In this document: positions 8,623-20,799 of the stretch, piece by piece
Position numbering within the stretch: the stretch's first letter is position 1
How the letters are laid out: each line of letters opens with the position of its first letter
Source of the DNA: Clostridia bacterium
GTDB taxonomy: Bacteria; Bacillota; Clostridia; UBA1381
DNA length: 35,681 bases
Reading direction: 5' to 3'
NCBI GenBank assembly: GCA_017404065.1
Contig: JAFRDB010000131.1
Coordinates: 1-35,681, forward strand
Notes under the pieces: model-generated
Seen by the model: the letters and a program-made list of their open reading frames with translations, nothing else
What the model was told of the DNA's origin: nothing
The model's database searches: none
Program-made: the position numbers and the translations under genes

Positions 8623-9381
8623 ATGCTTGCGGAAGAACGCTTTAGTCGTATAAAGGAAAGACTGGACGAGAGAGGTAGCGTTACTGTAGCGGAGCTTATG
8701 GAATATCTTTCTGCTTCTGAGTCTACAATACGAAGAGACCTCAACACTCTTGATGCTATGGGGGAGATAATAAAGGTGCATGGGGGAGCGTTGTCAAATA
8801 AAACTTCGTTCAGGCTTCGGGATGATGAGATCAATGAACGACGCGTTATAAACATGGAGCAGAAACGGCTTATCGCCGAATACGCTGCAAAGCTTATAAG
8901 AAAAGATGATTTTGTCTATATAGATGCCGGCACGACAACAGAGTATATGCCGGAATATCTGACGGAGAAAAACGCAGTCTATGTTACAAATGCAGTGACT
9001 CACGCGCAGAGGCTTGCGAGCTGCGGATGCAAGGTCTATCTCATAGGCGGGAGACTTAAGCCGTCGACGGAAGCGGTTGTTGGTGCGGATGCTACAGAAG
9101 CTCTTTCAAGGTATAATTTCACGATTGGTTTTTGGGGCACGAATGGTATCCATAAAAAGGTAGGGTTCACAACACCGGATCGGGAGGAGGCTGATGTAAA
9201 GCAGGTATCTGTAAGAAACTGCAAAAAGCCGTATATTCTTGCAGATTCGACCAAGTTCGGCGCAATAAGTCCTGTTAAGTTCGCGGATTTTGATGATGCG
9301 GCGGTCATAACCGAAGCTATGCCGAAGGGTTATGAAAATTGTAAAAATATAATTGTTGCAGAGAGGAGAGATGCGAAATGA
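8623..9381 (+). CDS. fruR: DeoR-family transcriptional regulator of the fructose operon
   Basis: 252 aa. The N-terminal winged helix-turn-helix (about 3-55, AEERFSRIKERLDERGSVTVAELMEYLSASESTIRRDLNTLD) is the standard DeoR signature. The C-terminal sugar-phosphate sensing domain (DeoRC, about 75-235) has DFVYIDAGTTTEYMPEYL, VTNAVTHAQRLA, LIGGRLKPSTEAVVG and ILADSTKFG. DeoR members at this position usually repress fruK-fruA and respond to fructose 1-phosphate; that effector is inferred from context. Its stop overlaps the fruK start by 4 nt. The ribosome site is a modest GGGGGTGA. It is the first gene of a five-gene operon with its own promoter at 8531-8559. Confidence 0.85.
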   Translation: MLAEERFSRIKERLDERGSVTVAELMEYLSASESTIRRDLNTLDAMGEIIKVHGGALSNKTSFRLRDDEINERRVINMEQKRLIAEYAAKLIRKDDFVYIDAGTTTEYMPEYLTEKNAVYVTNAVTHAQRLASCGCKVYLIGGRLKPSTEAVVGADATEALSRYNFTIGFWGTNGIHKKVGFTTPDREEADVKQVSVRNCKKPYILADSTKFGAISPVKFADFDDAAVITEAMPKGYENCKNIIVAERRDAK

Positions 9382-10289
9382 TTTATACAGTAACCTTTAA
9401 CCCGGCGATCGATTATGCGATAGGAGTTAAGCATCTTGAACCCGGTATGACAAACCGATCGTATTTTGAGCAGCTTTTGCCGGGCGGCAAGGGATTGAAC
9501 GTATCGACAATACTCACAAATCTCGGCATACCAAATGTTGCGCTCGGTTTCATTGCCGGCTTCACAGGCGAGGAGATAAAACGCGCGTTTGAGGCGCAGG
9601 GTTGTAAGGGAGACTTTACTGTGCTCAGAGATGGCGTATCGCGTATAAACGTCAAGATAAAATCCGATACCGAAACAGAGATAAATGCTAAGGGACCGGA
9701 TATAGATGAGACGTCATTAAAGGAGCTTATGGATAAGATAAACAGCCTCAGCTCCGGCGATACACTTGTGCTGGCAGGCAGTATACCGTCATCGCTGCCA
9801 AATTCGCTATACAGCGACATTATGCAGATGCTTTCAGACAGAGATATAATGATAGCGGTAGATGCTACAAATGATCTGCTTCTTAATGTGCTTGTGCACA
9901 GGCCGTTTCTTGTTAAGCCGAATAATCATGAGCTTGGTGAGATATTCGGTGTAACATTAAAAACGCGCGATGAGGTCGTTCCGTATGCAAAGAAGCTGCG
10001 TGAGCGCGGCGCGAGAAATGTAATTGTGTCAATGGCAGGCGAGGGTGCTGTGCTTGCTGCGGAAAACGGTGAAATATTTATGAGCGAGGCTCCAAAGGGC
10101 AAGGTCATAAATTCGGTTGGCGCAGGAGATTCAATGGTAGCGGGTTTTATTGCCGGCTGGTGCGAAAAACACGATTACGCGCATGCATTTAAAATGGGAC
10201 TTTCTTCAGGAAGCGCGAGCGCATTCTCTGAACTTCTTGCTACAAAGTCAGAGATAATAAACGTATATAACTCGTTTGAGTTAATATAA
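9378..10289 (+). CDS. fruK: 1-phosphofructokinase
   Basis: 303 aa PfkB/ribokinase-type sugar kinase. It phosphorylates fructose 1-phosphate to fructose 1,6-bisphosphate with ATP. Visible features are the N-terminal MIYTVTFNPAIDYAI, the substrate loop GGKGLNVSTILTNLG, PNNHELGEIFGV, and the PfkB signature 2 SVGAGDSMVAGFIAGW with the catalytic Asp. It is placed between fruR (4-nt overlap) and fruA, which fixes fructose 1-phosphate rather than tagatose 6-phosphate as the likely substrate. Confidence 0.93.
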   Translation: MIYTVTFNPAIDYAIGVKHLEPGMTNRSYFEQLLPGGKGLNVSTILTNLGIPNVALGFIAGFTGEEIKRAFEAQGCKGDFTVLRDGVSRINVKIKSDTETEINAKGPDIDETSLKELMDKINSLSSGDTLVLAGSIPSSLPNSLYSDIMQMLSDRDIMIAVDATNDLLLNVLVHRPFLVKPNNHELGEIFGVTLKTRDEVVPYAKKLRERGARNVIVSMAGEGAVLAAENGEIFMSEAPKGKVINSVGAGDSMVAGFIAGWCEKHDYAHAFKMGLSSGSASAFSELLATKSEIINVYNSFELI

Positions 10290-10339
10290 ATCCAATAGGT
10301 CGAAAGGACCATAATTATTTAAAATAAGGAGGGAACGCT

Positions 10340-12316
10340 ATGAGAATAACAGAATTGCTCGATAGAAGATCCATTAATGTTAATGGTGCTGCATCGTCTA
10401 AGGAGGATGCTATCAATAAGATGGTGGAGCTTATGTGCGCAAGCGGAAAGATCAGCGACAAGGACGCATATAAGAAGAAGGTATTTGCAAGAGAGGAAGA
10501 GGGTTCAACTGGTATTGGTGAGGGTATCGCGATACCTCATGCCAAGTGTGACGCGGTAAACAAACCCGGTCTTGCGGCAATGGTCATAAAGGACGGAGTT
10601 GATTTTGACGCGCTTGACGGCGAGCCGGTATCGCTCATTTTCCTTATCGCGGCGCCGAACACAAAGGACAATGTGCATCTTGATGTTTTAGGTAAGCTGT
10701 CCGTAATGATGATGGATGAGGATTTTTCAAACAAGCTTCGTAATGCGAAGGATGTTGATGAATTCCTGAAGATCATCGATGATGCCGATGAGGAGAGCAA
10801 AGGCATAGACAGCTACGGCGCAGAGGTAGAGGGCGCAAAGTGCAGCCTTATCGCGGTAACGGCGTGTCCGACCGGTATAGCTCATACCTATATGGCGGCA
10901 GAAGCGCTTGAGAAAGCGGCGGTAGCGAACAACTGCTCTATAAAGGTGGAAACGCGCGGCTCATCAGGAGCTAAAAATGTGGTTACGGACGACGAAATAA
11001 AGGCAGCGGATTGCATTATAGTTGCAGCGGACACAAAGGTGCCGGTCGATCGTTTTGCCGGCAAAAAGGTCATTCAGGTACAGGTATCTGACGGCATCAG
11101 TAAAGCGGATGAGCTTGTAAAGAGAGCGATGTCCGGCAATGTTCCGGTATTTGAGGCAACCGGCAGTGATGATGCTGCTCCGGCATCGGGTGGGGGCATC
11201 GGACACTCGTTCTATAAGCATCTTATGAGCGGTGTATCGCACATGCTTCCGTTTGTAATCGGCGGCGGTATCCTTATAGCTCTGGCATTTTTGTTTGATG
11301 ATTTCAGTATAAACCCCGGTAATTTTGGTAAAAACCTGCCTATAGCAGCGTTCTTCAAGACGATCGGTGAGGCGGCGTTCGGACTTATGCTTCCGGTTCT
11401 TGCGGGATATATAGCATACTCGATAGCTGACCGTCCGGGACTCGCAGTCGGTTTTGTCGGCGGCGTATTTGCGGCAAATGGCAATGCTGTGCTCTCTTGG
11501 GTAAATGAGGCGGAGCAGAATCTGACATACACAGGCTTTAACGGATTTTTGCAGAATACGATATTTGGCGCATCCGGCAACACTGTATCCGGATTCCTTG
11601 GCGCTTTGGTAGCAGGTTTTGTAGCAGGATATGTAGTGCTCGGACTTAAAGCGGCATTTGCGAAGCTCCCGCAGAGTATGGACGGTATAAAGCCGATACT
11701 CCTTTATCCGCTGTTTGGTATCTTCATCATAGGCACACTTATGATGTTTATCTTCAACCCGCTTATAGGTGTAGTTAATACCGGTCTTGCGAATATGCTT
11801 AATGCAATGGGCGGTACCTCAAAGGCTGTTCTCGGTATCGTGCTTGGCGCAATGATGGCAATAGATATGGGCGGTCCGATCAATAAGGCGGCGTATGTAT
11901 TCGGCACAATGGCTATCGCTAACGGCAACTATGACATCATGGCGGCTGTTATGATAGGCGGTATGGCTCCGCCGATAGGTATAGCTCTTGCGACGACCTT
12001 CTTCAAGAACCGCTTTACAAAGGCAGAGAGAAGCTCAACGATATCCAACTATATTATGGGTCTGTGCTTCATAACTGAGGGAGCCATCCCGTTTGCGGCA
12101 TCAGATCCGCTTCATGTAATACCGGCAACGGCTGTCGGCTCAGCGGTAGCAGGTGCTTTATCTATGGTATTCGGTTGCACACTTATGGCGCCTCATGGCG
12201 GAATATTCGTATTCCCGGTAGTAGGCAACTGGCCGATGTATCTTGTGGCATTAGCTATAGGATCAGTTATAACGATGTTTATGCTCGCGCTTCTTAAGAA
12301 GCCGATAGAGGAATAA
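10340..12316 (+). CDS. fruA: PTS fructose transporter, fused IIABC
   Basis: 658 aa with three domains in order. EIIA-Fru (about 1-148) has the phosphorylated His at H67 in EGIAIPHAK. EIIB-Fru (about 165-265) has C176 in TACPTGIAHTYMAAEAL. The membrane EIIC domain (about 290-650) has many hydrophobic spans, for example MLPFVIGGGILIALAFLF, VLGIVLGAMMAIDMGGPINKAA and the conserved ITEGAIPFAASDP. It imports fructose as fructose 1-phosphate, using phosphate passed from EI and HPr encoded just downstream. AAGGAGGG precedes the ATG. Confidence 0.95.
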   Translation: MRITELLDRRSINVNGAASSKEDAINKMVELMCASGKISDKDAYKKKVFAREEEGSTGIGEGIAIPHAKCDAVNKPGLAAMVIKDGVDFDALDGEPVSLIFLIAAPNTKDNVHLDVLGKLSVMMMDEDFSNKLRNAKDVDEFLKIIDDADEESKGIDSYGAEVEGAKCSLIAVTACPTGIAHTYMAAEALEKAAVANNCSIKVETRGSSGAKNVVTDDEIKAADCIIVAADTKVPVDRFAGKKVIQVQVSDGISKADELVKRAMSGNVPVFEATGSDDAAPASGGGIGHSFYKHLMSGVSHMLPFVIGGGILIALAFLFDDFSINPGNFGKNLPIAAFFKTIGEAAFGLMLPVLAGYIAYSIADRPGLAVGFVGGVFAANGNAVLSWVNEAEQNLTYTGFNGFLQNTIFGASGNTVSGFLGALVAGFVAGYVVLGLKAAFAKLPQSMDGIKPILLYPLFGIFIIGTLMMFIFNPLIGVVNTGLANMLNAMGGTSKAVLGIVLGAMMAIDMGGPINKAAYVFGTMAIANGNYDIMAAVMIGGMAPPIGIALATTFFKNRFTKAERSSTISNYIMGLCFITEGAIPFAASDPLHVIPATAVGSAVAGALSMVFGCTLMAPHGGIFVFPVVGNWPMYLVALAIGSVITMFMLALLKKPIEE

Positions 12317-12353
12317 TTAAAAATCAATAACGAATTATAGGAGGAACAATATT

Positions 12354-12611
12354 ATGAAAGAATTCAGTTATGTGATCACAGACCCGGAGGGTATCCATGC
12401 AAGACCGGCAGGTGAGTTTGTAAAGGCCGCAAAATCGTTTGAGTCAAGTGTTAAGATAGCAAAGGACGGCAAACAGGTAGACGCGAAGCGCATATTCGGT
12501 GTAATGGGTCTTGCAGCAAAGCAGGGACATGAAATTGTTATCACGGTTGAGGGCGCGGACGAGGATAAGGCTGCGGCGGAGCTTGAGGCATTCTTAAAGG
12601 CTAATCTCTAA
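12354..12611 (+). CDS. ptsH: HPr phosphocarrier, Ser46 replaced
   Basis: 85 aa. It carries phosphate from EI to the sugar-specific EIIA domains. The active His is H15 in GIHARPAG, as in all HPr. The usual regulatory site has changed: in Bacillota HPr the motif after V42 is normally A-K-S46-I-M-G-V-M-S-L, but here it reads A-K-R-I-F-G-V-M-G-L, with arginine at 46 and glycine at 52. HPr kinase could therefore not phosphorylate Ser46, and a CcpA co-repressor role is unlikely for this copy. It may be a fructose-dedicated HPr, or the lineage may lack that control. It sits 37 nt after fruA with AGGAGG, and is followed by a hairpin at 12629-12656 and then ptsI. Confidence 0.93.
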   Translation: MKEFSYVITDPEGIHARPAGEFVKAAKSFESSVKIAKDGKQVDAKRIFGVMGLAAKQGHEIVITVEGADEDKAAAELEAFLKANL

Positions 12612-12628
12612 AAGATATGAAATCGGAT

Positions 12629-12656
12629 TTACGGCTGTCCTTCTGGGCAGCCGTAA
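12629..12656 (+). promoter_or_regulatory. Hairpin between ptsH and ptsI without T-tract
   Basis: A 9-bp perfect stem TTACGGCTG / CAGCCGTAA with a 10-nt loop. No run of T follows, so it is not a normal terminator. It may stabilise the 3' end of ptsH mRNA or tune the HPr:EI ratio. Confidence 0.5.
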
Positions 12657-12678
12657 GGTGTAGATACAAGGAGGATAG

Positions 12679-14313
12679 ATGCACATGATCACCTGTAATG
12701 GTAAAAGCGTATATGGCGGCATAGCAATAGGCAAGATCCATGTATTCGCAAAAGAAAAGCAGCGTATAACACGCCGCACTATAAGCGATACAGCAAAGGA
12801 GCAGCATCGTTTTGATGAGGCACGCGCAGAGGCGCGGGCACAGCTCGCAGGGCTCTATGATAAAGCTCTTAAGGAGGTCGGCGAGGCAAACGCGGCTATA
12901 TTTGAGATACATCAGATGATGCTTGATGATGAGGATTATCTTGACTCGGTAAACAATATGATAGCTGATCAGTCAGTAAATGCCGAGTATGCAGTGAGTA
13001 TAACGGCAGATAACTTTGCTGAGATGTTCTCGTCGATGGATGATGCTTACATGAAGGAGAGAGCAGCGGATGTCAAGGACATTTCCGAACGTGTAGTAAG
13101 GATCCTCATGAACACAGATTCATCCGGAATGTCAGCAAACGAGCCGGTCATCATACTTGCCGATGACCTTGCGCCCAGCGAAACGGTTCAGCTTGATAAG
13201 GAGCTTGTACTCTCATTTGTAACGGTACACGGTTCAACTAATTCTCATACGGCAATTCTTGCAAGGACAATGAATATCCCTGCGATTATCGGAACGAATG
13301 TTGAGCTTTCGTCTGAATTAGAGGGAAGAACAGCTATAGTTGACGGTTTTAACGCTGTAGTATATATAGATCCTGATGAGGATACGCTTGCAAAAATGCA
13401 GAAGCGCCGCGATGAGGATCTTGAAAAGCGCAGATTGCTTCAAGAGCTTAAGGGCAAGGATAATGTGACAAAGGATGGGCACAAGGTGCTCGTATATGCG
13501 AATATCGGTAATACAAAGGATATCCCCTATGTGCTGCAGAACGATGCGGGCGGCATTGGTCTGTTCAGAAGCGAGTTTATTTATCTTGAAAATGACACGT
13601 ATCCGACCGAGGATCAGCAGTTTGCTATCTATAAGGAGGTAGCCGAAAAGATGTCCGGCAAGCGTGTTATAATAAGAACGCTTGATATAGGCGCAGACAA
13701 ACAGGCGGAATATTTTGAGCTTGACAAGGAAGAAAATCCGGCAATGGGTCTTAGAGCGATAAGAATATGCCTTACGCGCCCGGAGATATTTAAAACACAG
13801 CTTCGTGCTCTTTACAGAGCATCGAAGTACGGAAGGATCGCGATAATGTATCCTATGATAACCTCACTTAGCGAGATAAAAAAGATAAAGGCTATCTCAA
13901 AAGAGGTAAAGGCAGAGCTGACAGCCGAGGGTATACCCTATAATGATGTTGAGGAGGGTATAATGATAGAAACTCCGGCTGCAGTAATGATAAGTGACCT
14001 GCTGGCAAAAGAAGTGGATTTCTTCAGTATAGGAACAAACGATCTGTCACAGTATACAATGGCTATAGACCGTCAGAATCCGAAGATTGATGAGTTCTTT
14101 GATCCTCATCATGAGGCAGTGCTTAGAATGATCGGCATGGTCGTGAAAAACGCGCATGACAACGGCATTTGGGCAGGTATCTGCGGTGAGCTGGGCGCGG
14201 ATATGGAGCTTACAGAACGCTTCCTGAGGATGGGTGTTGACGAGCTATCCGTATCACCATCGTTCGTTCTTCCGCTTAGAAATACGATCCGAAATCTGGA
14301 TCTGAGCAAATAA
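12679..14313 (+). CDS. ptsI: PTS enzyme I (phosphoenolpyruvate-protein phosphotransferase)
   Basis: 544 aa. It takes phosphate from phosphoenolpyruvate and passes it to HPr. It has an N-terminal HPr-binding domain, then the phosphorylated His (H190 in GSTNSHTAILARTMNIPA). The C-terminal PEP-binding TIM barrel has GIGLFRSEFIYLE, the signature DFFSIGTNDLSQYTMAIDR and the catalytic Cys in GICGELG. Two starts are possible: ATG 12679 (4 nt after AAGGAGG) and ATG 12685 (10 nt after it); both keep the whole domain. It is the last gene of the fru-pts operon, with a large hairpin terminator at 14325-14375. Confidence 0.95.
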   Translation: MHMITCNGKSVYGGIAIGKIHVFAKEKQRITRRTISDTAKEQHRFDEARAEARAQLAGLYDKALKEVGEANAAIFEIHQMMLDDEDYLDSVNNMIADQSVNAEYAVSITADNFAEMFSSMDDAYMKERAADVKDISERVVRILMNTDSSGMSANEPVIILADDLAPSETVQLDKELVLSFVTVHGSTNSHTAILARTMNIPAIIGTNVELSSELEGRTAIVDGFNAVVYIDPDEDTLAKMQKRRDEDLEKRRLLQELKGKDNVTKDGHKVLVYANIGNTKDIPYVLQNDAGGIGLFRSEFIYLENDTYPTEDQQFAIYKEVAEKMSGKRVIIRTLDIGADKQAEYFELDKEENPAMGLRAIRICLTRPEIFKTQLRALYRASKYGRIAIMYPMITSLSEIKKIKAISKEVKAELTAEGIPYNDVEEGIMIETPAAVMISDLLAKEVDFFSIGTNDLSQYTMAIDRQNPKIDEFFDPHHEAVLRMIGMVVKNAHDNGIWAGICGELGADMELTERFLRMGVDELSVSPSFVLPLRNTIRNLDLSK

Positions 14314-14324
14314 TAGAAAAAAAT

Positions 14325-14375
14325 ATTAATGGGCAGTATCGAAACTGAAATTCAGTATTGATACTGCCCATTAAT
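14325..14375 (+). terminator. Terminator after ptsI
   Basis: A 16-bp perfect stem ATTAATGGGCAGTATC / GATACTGCCCATTAAT with an inner ACTGA/TCAGT stem. The T-tract after it is poor, while an A-run precedes it (a T-run on the other strand). The hairpin is strong but its efficiency on the plus strand is uncertain. Confidence 0.6.
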
Positions 14376-14458
14376 AATGTTTCAGACTTTGTTTCATATA
14401 TCATAAGATAAAGGCGGCTTTGTTATAACGCATTTTTAGCGCTTTTCTTCAAAATTCG

Positions 14459-14487
14459 TTGACATTTATTCAGCCGGATGTTATAAT
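14459..14487 (+). promoter_or_regulatory. Consensus promoter of tgt-mutS2
   Basis: Exact TTGACA (14459-14464), a 17-bp spacer and exact TATAAT (14482-14487). The tgt start is 171 bp downstream, leaving a long leader. Confidence 0.85.
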
Positions 14488-14493
14488 AACTAA

Positions 14494-18176
<3,683 letters not shown>

Positions 18177-18189
18177 AGGGGACATACAA

Positions 18190-19452
18190 ATGAATATATT
18201 CAGAACGGCGGATATACTTCTGCCGCAAAATACGGACTTGTCAAAATGGAGTGTGGTCGCGTGTGATCAGTATTCTTCAGAACCTGAGTACTGGCAGAGC
18301 GTAGCGGAATATGTCGGAGATTGTCCGTCGACTCTTAAGGTTATTTTTCCGGAAGCATATTTAAATGACGGGGAAAGCTATAAGCGGATAAAAATGATAA
18401 ATGCGCAGATGCGTCGATACTTAAAGGACGGACTTTTCCGTGAATATAAGGACAGTCTTATATATGTCGAAAGAACACAGCGTGACGGCAAAGTGCGACA
18501 CGGACTTATTGGCGCGATAGATCTTGAATACTATGAGTATTTCAAGGGCTCGCAATCGCTCATCCGCGCCACTGAGGGGACGATATTGGAGCGCATTCCG
18601 CCGCGGAAAAGAATAAGAAGCGGCGCGGCGTTGGAGCTTCCGCATATAATCATGCTGATCGATGATCGGCACCGCAGAGTCGTGGAGGGAGTTACAGCTC
18701 GCAAGGACGAGCTTCTACAGATATATGATTTTGACCTTATGCAGAACGGCGGACATATAGAGGGTCGTCTGCTTGATGAAAATGCAAAGGAAAAGGTGTT
18801 CGAGGGGCTAAAAGCGCTTACAAATGCGGCAGAGCTCAGAGAAAAGTACGGCTTTGCAAAGGCTGAGCCGCTTATATATGCCGTGGGTGACGGTAACCAT
18901 TCTCTTGCAACGGCAAAGGCGTGCTGGGTGGATATAAAAAAGACGCTTACCCCGGAAGAAAGAGAGACGCATCCGGCCAGATTTGCGCTGGTGGAGCTTA
19001 TGAATCTGCATGATGAGGCGCTGGAATTTGAGCCGATATACAGAGTGATGTTCGGTGTTGACCCGGATGATGTAGTCAGCGAACTGTTTGAATATTATCC
19101 GCAGGCATCAGTTATACCGGATGACGAGGGACAGAAAATAATAATTGTACGAAATGGAGAGGAAACCCCTGTGTACATAAAGGATGCGCCAAGCTATCTT
19201 GCGGTGGGGACACTACAAGCGTTTCTTGATGATTATATTGAAAAACGTGGCGGTGAGATAGATTACATACATGGTGCGGACGTTGTACGGAATTTAAGCA
19301 AAAAAAATAACGCCGTTGGTTTTATATATGACGGCTTAAAGAAAAACGATCTGTTCCAGACAGTTATTAAGGACGGTGCGCTGCCGCGCAAGACCTTCTC
19401 AATGGGCGAGGCGCACGATAAGCGGTACTATTTAGAAGCGAAAAGGATATGA
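18190..19452 (+). CDS. DUF1015 family protein
   Basis: 420 aa, cytoplasmic. The start IFRTADILLPQNTDLSKWSVVACDQYSSEPEYW and internal YAVGDGNHSLATAKACW and HGADVV are the DUF1015 hallmarks. The family is widespread in Clostridia and its molecular function is not established; the conserved DGNHSLATAK patch suggests an enzyme or nucleotide-binding site, which is inference. It is the third gene of the tgt operon, 13 nt after mutS2, and is followed by a strong terminator. Confidence 0.85.
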   Translation: MNIFRTADILLPQNTDLSKWSVVACDQYSSEPEYWQSVAEYVGDCPSTLKVIFPEAYLNDGESYKRIKMINAQMRRYLKDGLFREYKDSLIYVERTQRDGKVRHGLIGAIDLEYYEYFKGSQSLIRATEGTILERIPPRKRIRSGAALELPHIIMLIDDRHRRVVEGVTARKDELLQIYDFDLMQNGGHIEGRLLDENAKEKVFEGLKALTNAAELREKYGFAKAEPLIYAVGDGNHSLATAKACWVDIKKTLTPEERETHPARFALVELMNLHDEALEFEPIYRVMFGVDPDDVVSELFEYYPQASVIPDDEGQKIIIVRNGEETPVYIKDAPSYLAVGTLQAFLDDYIEKRGGEIDYIHGADVVRNLSKKNNAVGFIYDGLKKNDLFQTVIKDGALPRKTFSMGEAHDKRYYLEAKRI

Positions 19453-19465
19453 AAATAAGGGGAAG

Positions 19466-19520
19466 CACCTCACGAAGAAAAAAGAGTTCTTCGTGAGGTG
19501 TTTCTTGCTTTTTTTGTTTT
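19466..19520 (+). terminator. Strong terminator after the DUF1015 gene
   Basis: A 14-bp perfect stem CACCTCACGAAGAA / TTCTTCGTGAGGTG with a 7-nt loop, then TTTCTTGCTTTTTTTG. This is the boundary between the core block and the accessory block. Confidence 0.9.
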
Positions 19521-19550
19521 GTTATAAATCGGTTTTAAGCTTTTTTTTGC

Positions 19551-19718
19551 TTATTCTGCTATCGGTGCGGTTATCGGTGCAAGCTTGCTTGACGCATCAT
19601 CCGTCCAGATGAAAAACTTTTGATCGCCCGTTTGCTTGTCAACGACTGCGGTGTATGTATCGCCGCTCTCTGTGAAGTCAGATCTGCCAATGCTCGTAAC
19701 GCTGTCTGTGTTCCTCGC
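19551..19718 (-). pseudogene. C-terminal remnant of a secreted/surface protein gene
   Basis: On the minus strand an open stretch of 55 codons reads ...NTDSVTSIGRSDFTESGDTY then TAVVDKQTGDQKFFIWTDD, ending APIAE and TAA. There is no start codon: it is bounded upstream by an in-frame TAA at 19719-19721. The composition looks like the end of a large extracellular repeat protein. Its body has been lost, and 14-bp inverted repeats lie just upstream (19743-19788). Confidence 0.5.
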
Positions 19719-19742
19719 TTATTTGATACAAAGCCATATTTC

Positions 19743-19793
19743 AAAAGTGCCGAAAAATCAGTATAACAGCGGACTTTTCGGCACTTTTCTTTT
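19743..19793. terminator. Bidirectional-looking terminator hairpin
   Basis: A perfect 14-bp inverted repeat AAAAGTGCCGAAAA / TTTTCGGCACTTTT is followed by CTTTTTGG on the plus strand. It would act on transcripts from either side, including the HepT/MntA operon arriving from the right. Confidence 0.65.
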
Positions 19794-19917
19794 TGGTTGA
19801 AAGGCTAAGCTTTTACGATTGATAGCGGAGCGCAGAGGGATTTGCAAAATGCACCCATTAAGCGAAAATGCACCCGCTTTTTGTGAATAATCAAATTGTA
19901 TTCAATTATGGAATTAG

Positions 19918-20256
19918 CTACAATAAAAGCAAATGCAATTGTTCTATCAGTTTTGGTATTTCCTCGAAAACAACATCCGATATTATGCTCCAGTTTGTAC
20001 CATCATAGTCATGGACGAGCCTGTGCCGCAGACTCGCTATCATATTCCACGGAATATCACTATGTTCCTTCTTAAATTCTTTGGAAAGGGAGTACGCATT
20101 TTCGCCGATATTGTACAGCGGTGTTGTAACTGCCCATTGAATTTTATAGTCGGTAAGCAGCTGGTGTTCATCTATATGCATTTCTTCGATGTACTCCATA
20201 AGCTGTTCGCTATATTTCAAGATCTTACCGACACGCTGTTCATCCGTATATTTCAT
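19918..20256 (-). CDS. hepT: HepT-like HEPN toxin (DUF86)
   Basis: 112 aa helical protein. The HEPN catalytic signature R-x4-H-x-Y is at R77-H82-Y84 (RHRLVHDYDGTN). In characterised pairs HepT is a ribonuclease (tRNA or mRNA cleavage) silenced by its nucleotidyltransferase partner, which AMPylates the tyrosine of this motif. Here the partner gene is directly upstream and overlaps by 4 nt, the classic MntA-HepT order. Its start is set by the ATGA overlap. The locus is in an accessory stretch next to a pseudogene. Confidence 0.85.
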   Translation of the reverse strand: MKYTDEQRVGKILKYSEQLMEYIEEMHIDEHQLLTDYKIQWAVTTPLYNIGENAYSLSKEFKKEHSDIPWNMIASLRHRLVHDYDGTNWSIISDVVFEEIPKLIEQLHLLLL

Positions 20257-20555
20257 ATAATTTTTACCCTTTCGTTCATAAGTGTATGATAGAAATCCGA
20301 TCCTTTATTGATCTCGCATATTTCATAAGCGTCTACATCCTTATCTAAAGCCTCGCGCAGATCTTCGCCAAAGGTGAGAACATTTACTCTTTTAAAATCC
20401 TTTCCGCCGAACACTAAGAAATCAATATCGCTGGATGGAGATGCCTGGTTTCGTGCATATGAACCGAAAAGATATACCTCTCCTATATGATATTTTTCGG
20501 CAAGCGGCTTCACTGCTCGCCGAATATCGGTCAGTGTTAAAACTTTGTCTGACAT
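20253..20555 (-). CDS. mntA: MntA-like minimal nucleotidyltransferase antitoxin
   Basis: 100 aa. The Pol-beta-type minimal nucleotidyltransferase core is complete: YLFGSYARNQASPSSDIDFLVFG with the GSYAR loop (31-35) and metal-binding D43 and D45. It is expected to AMPylate and so neutralise the HEPN toxin. I place the start at ATG 20555 (MSDKV) and not at the in-frame ATG 20564, because GGGAG directly abuts the earlier ATG while the later one has the ideal 9-nt spacing. Promoter at 20609-20637. Confidence 0.85.
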   Translation of the reverse strand: MSDKVLTLTDIRRAVKPLAEKYHIGEVYLFGSYARNQASPSSDIDFLVFGGKDFKRVNVLTFGEDLREALDKDVDAYEICEINKGSDFYHTLMNERVKII

Positions 20556-20608
20556 ATTTATCATCTCCCTATATTAGTAATTGTCTTGATATATTCTTCC
20601 TATACAGC

Positions 20609-20637
20609 ATTGTATCATAAATCGTCCTGTTTTGCAA
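20609..20637 (-). promoter_or_regulatory. Promoter of mntA-hepT
   Basis: On the minus strand TTGCAA (20632-20637), a 17-bp spacer and TACAAT (20609-20614), 54 bp upstream of the chosen mntA start. Confidence 0.65.
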
Positions 20638-20734
20638 TCAATATTTTAAATATAGATGCGGTTATCAATTAAATCACAATAAAACCGTAAGAAAATCGGC
20701 AAAAATACTGTGGAATATAACGCAAAATAATTAC

Positions 20735-20764
20735 TTGACAGCAGAGGGAATGCTATGGTAAAAT
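20735..20764 (+). promoter_or_regulatory. Promoter of the first secreted-protein cassette
   Basis: TTGACA (20735-20740), an 18-bp spacer and TAAAAT (20759-20764). The expected start is near 20771, about 230 nt before the surface gene, leaving a leader with a repeat-bearing short ORF and a terminator. Confidence 0.65.
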
Positions 20765-20799
20765 ATTATTAAAAATTTATGCGAAAGGGACTTGACAAG

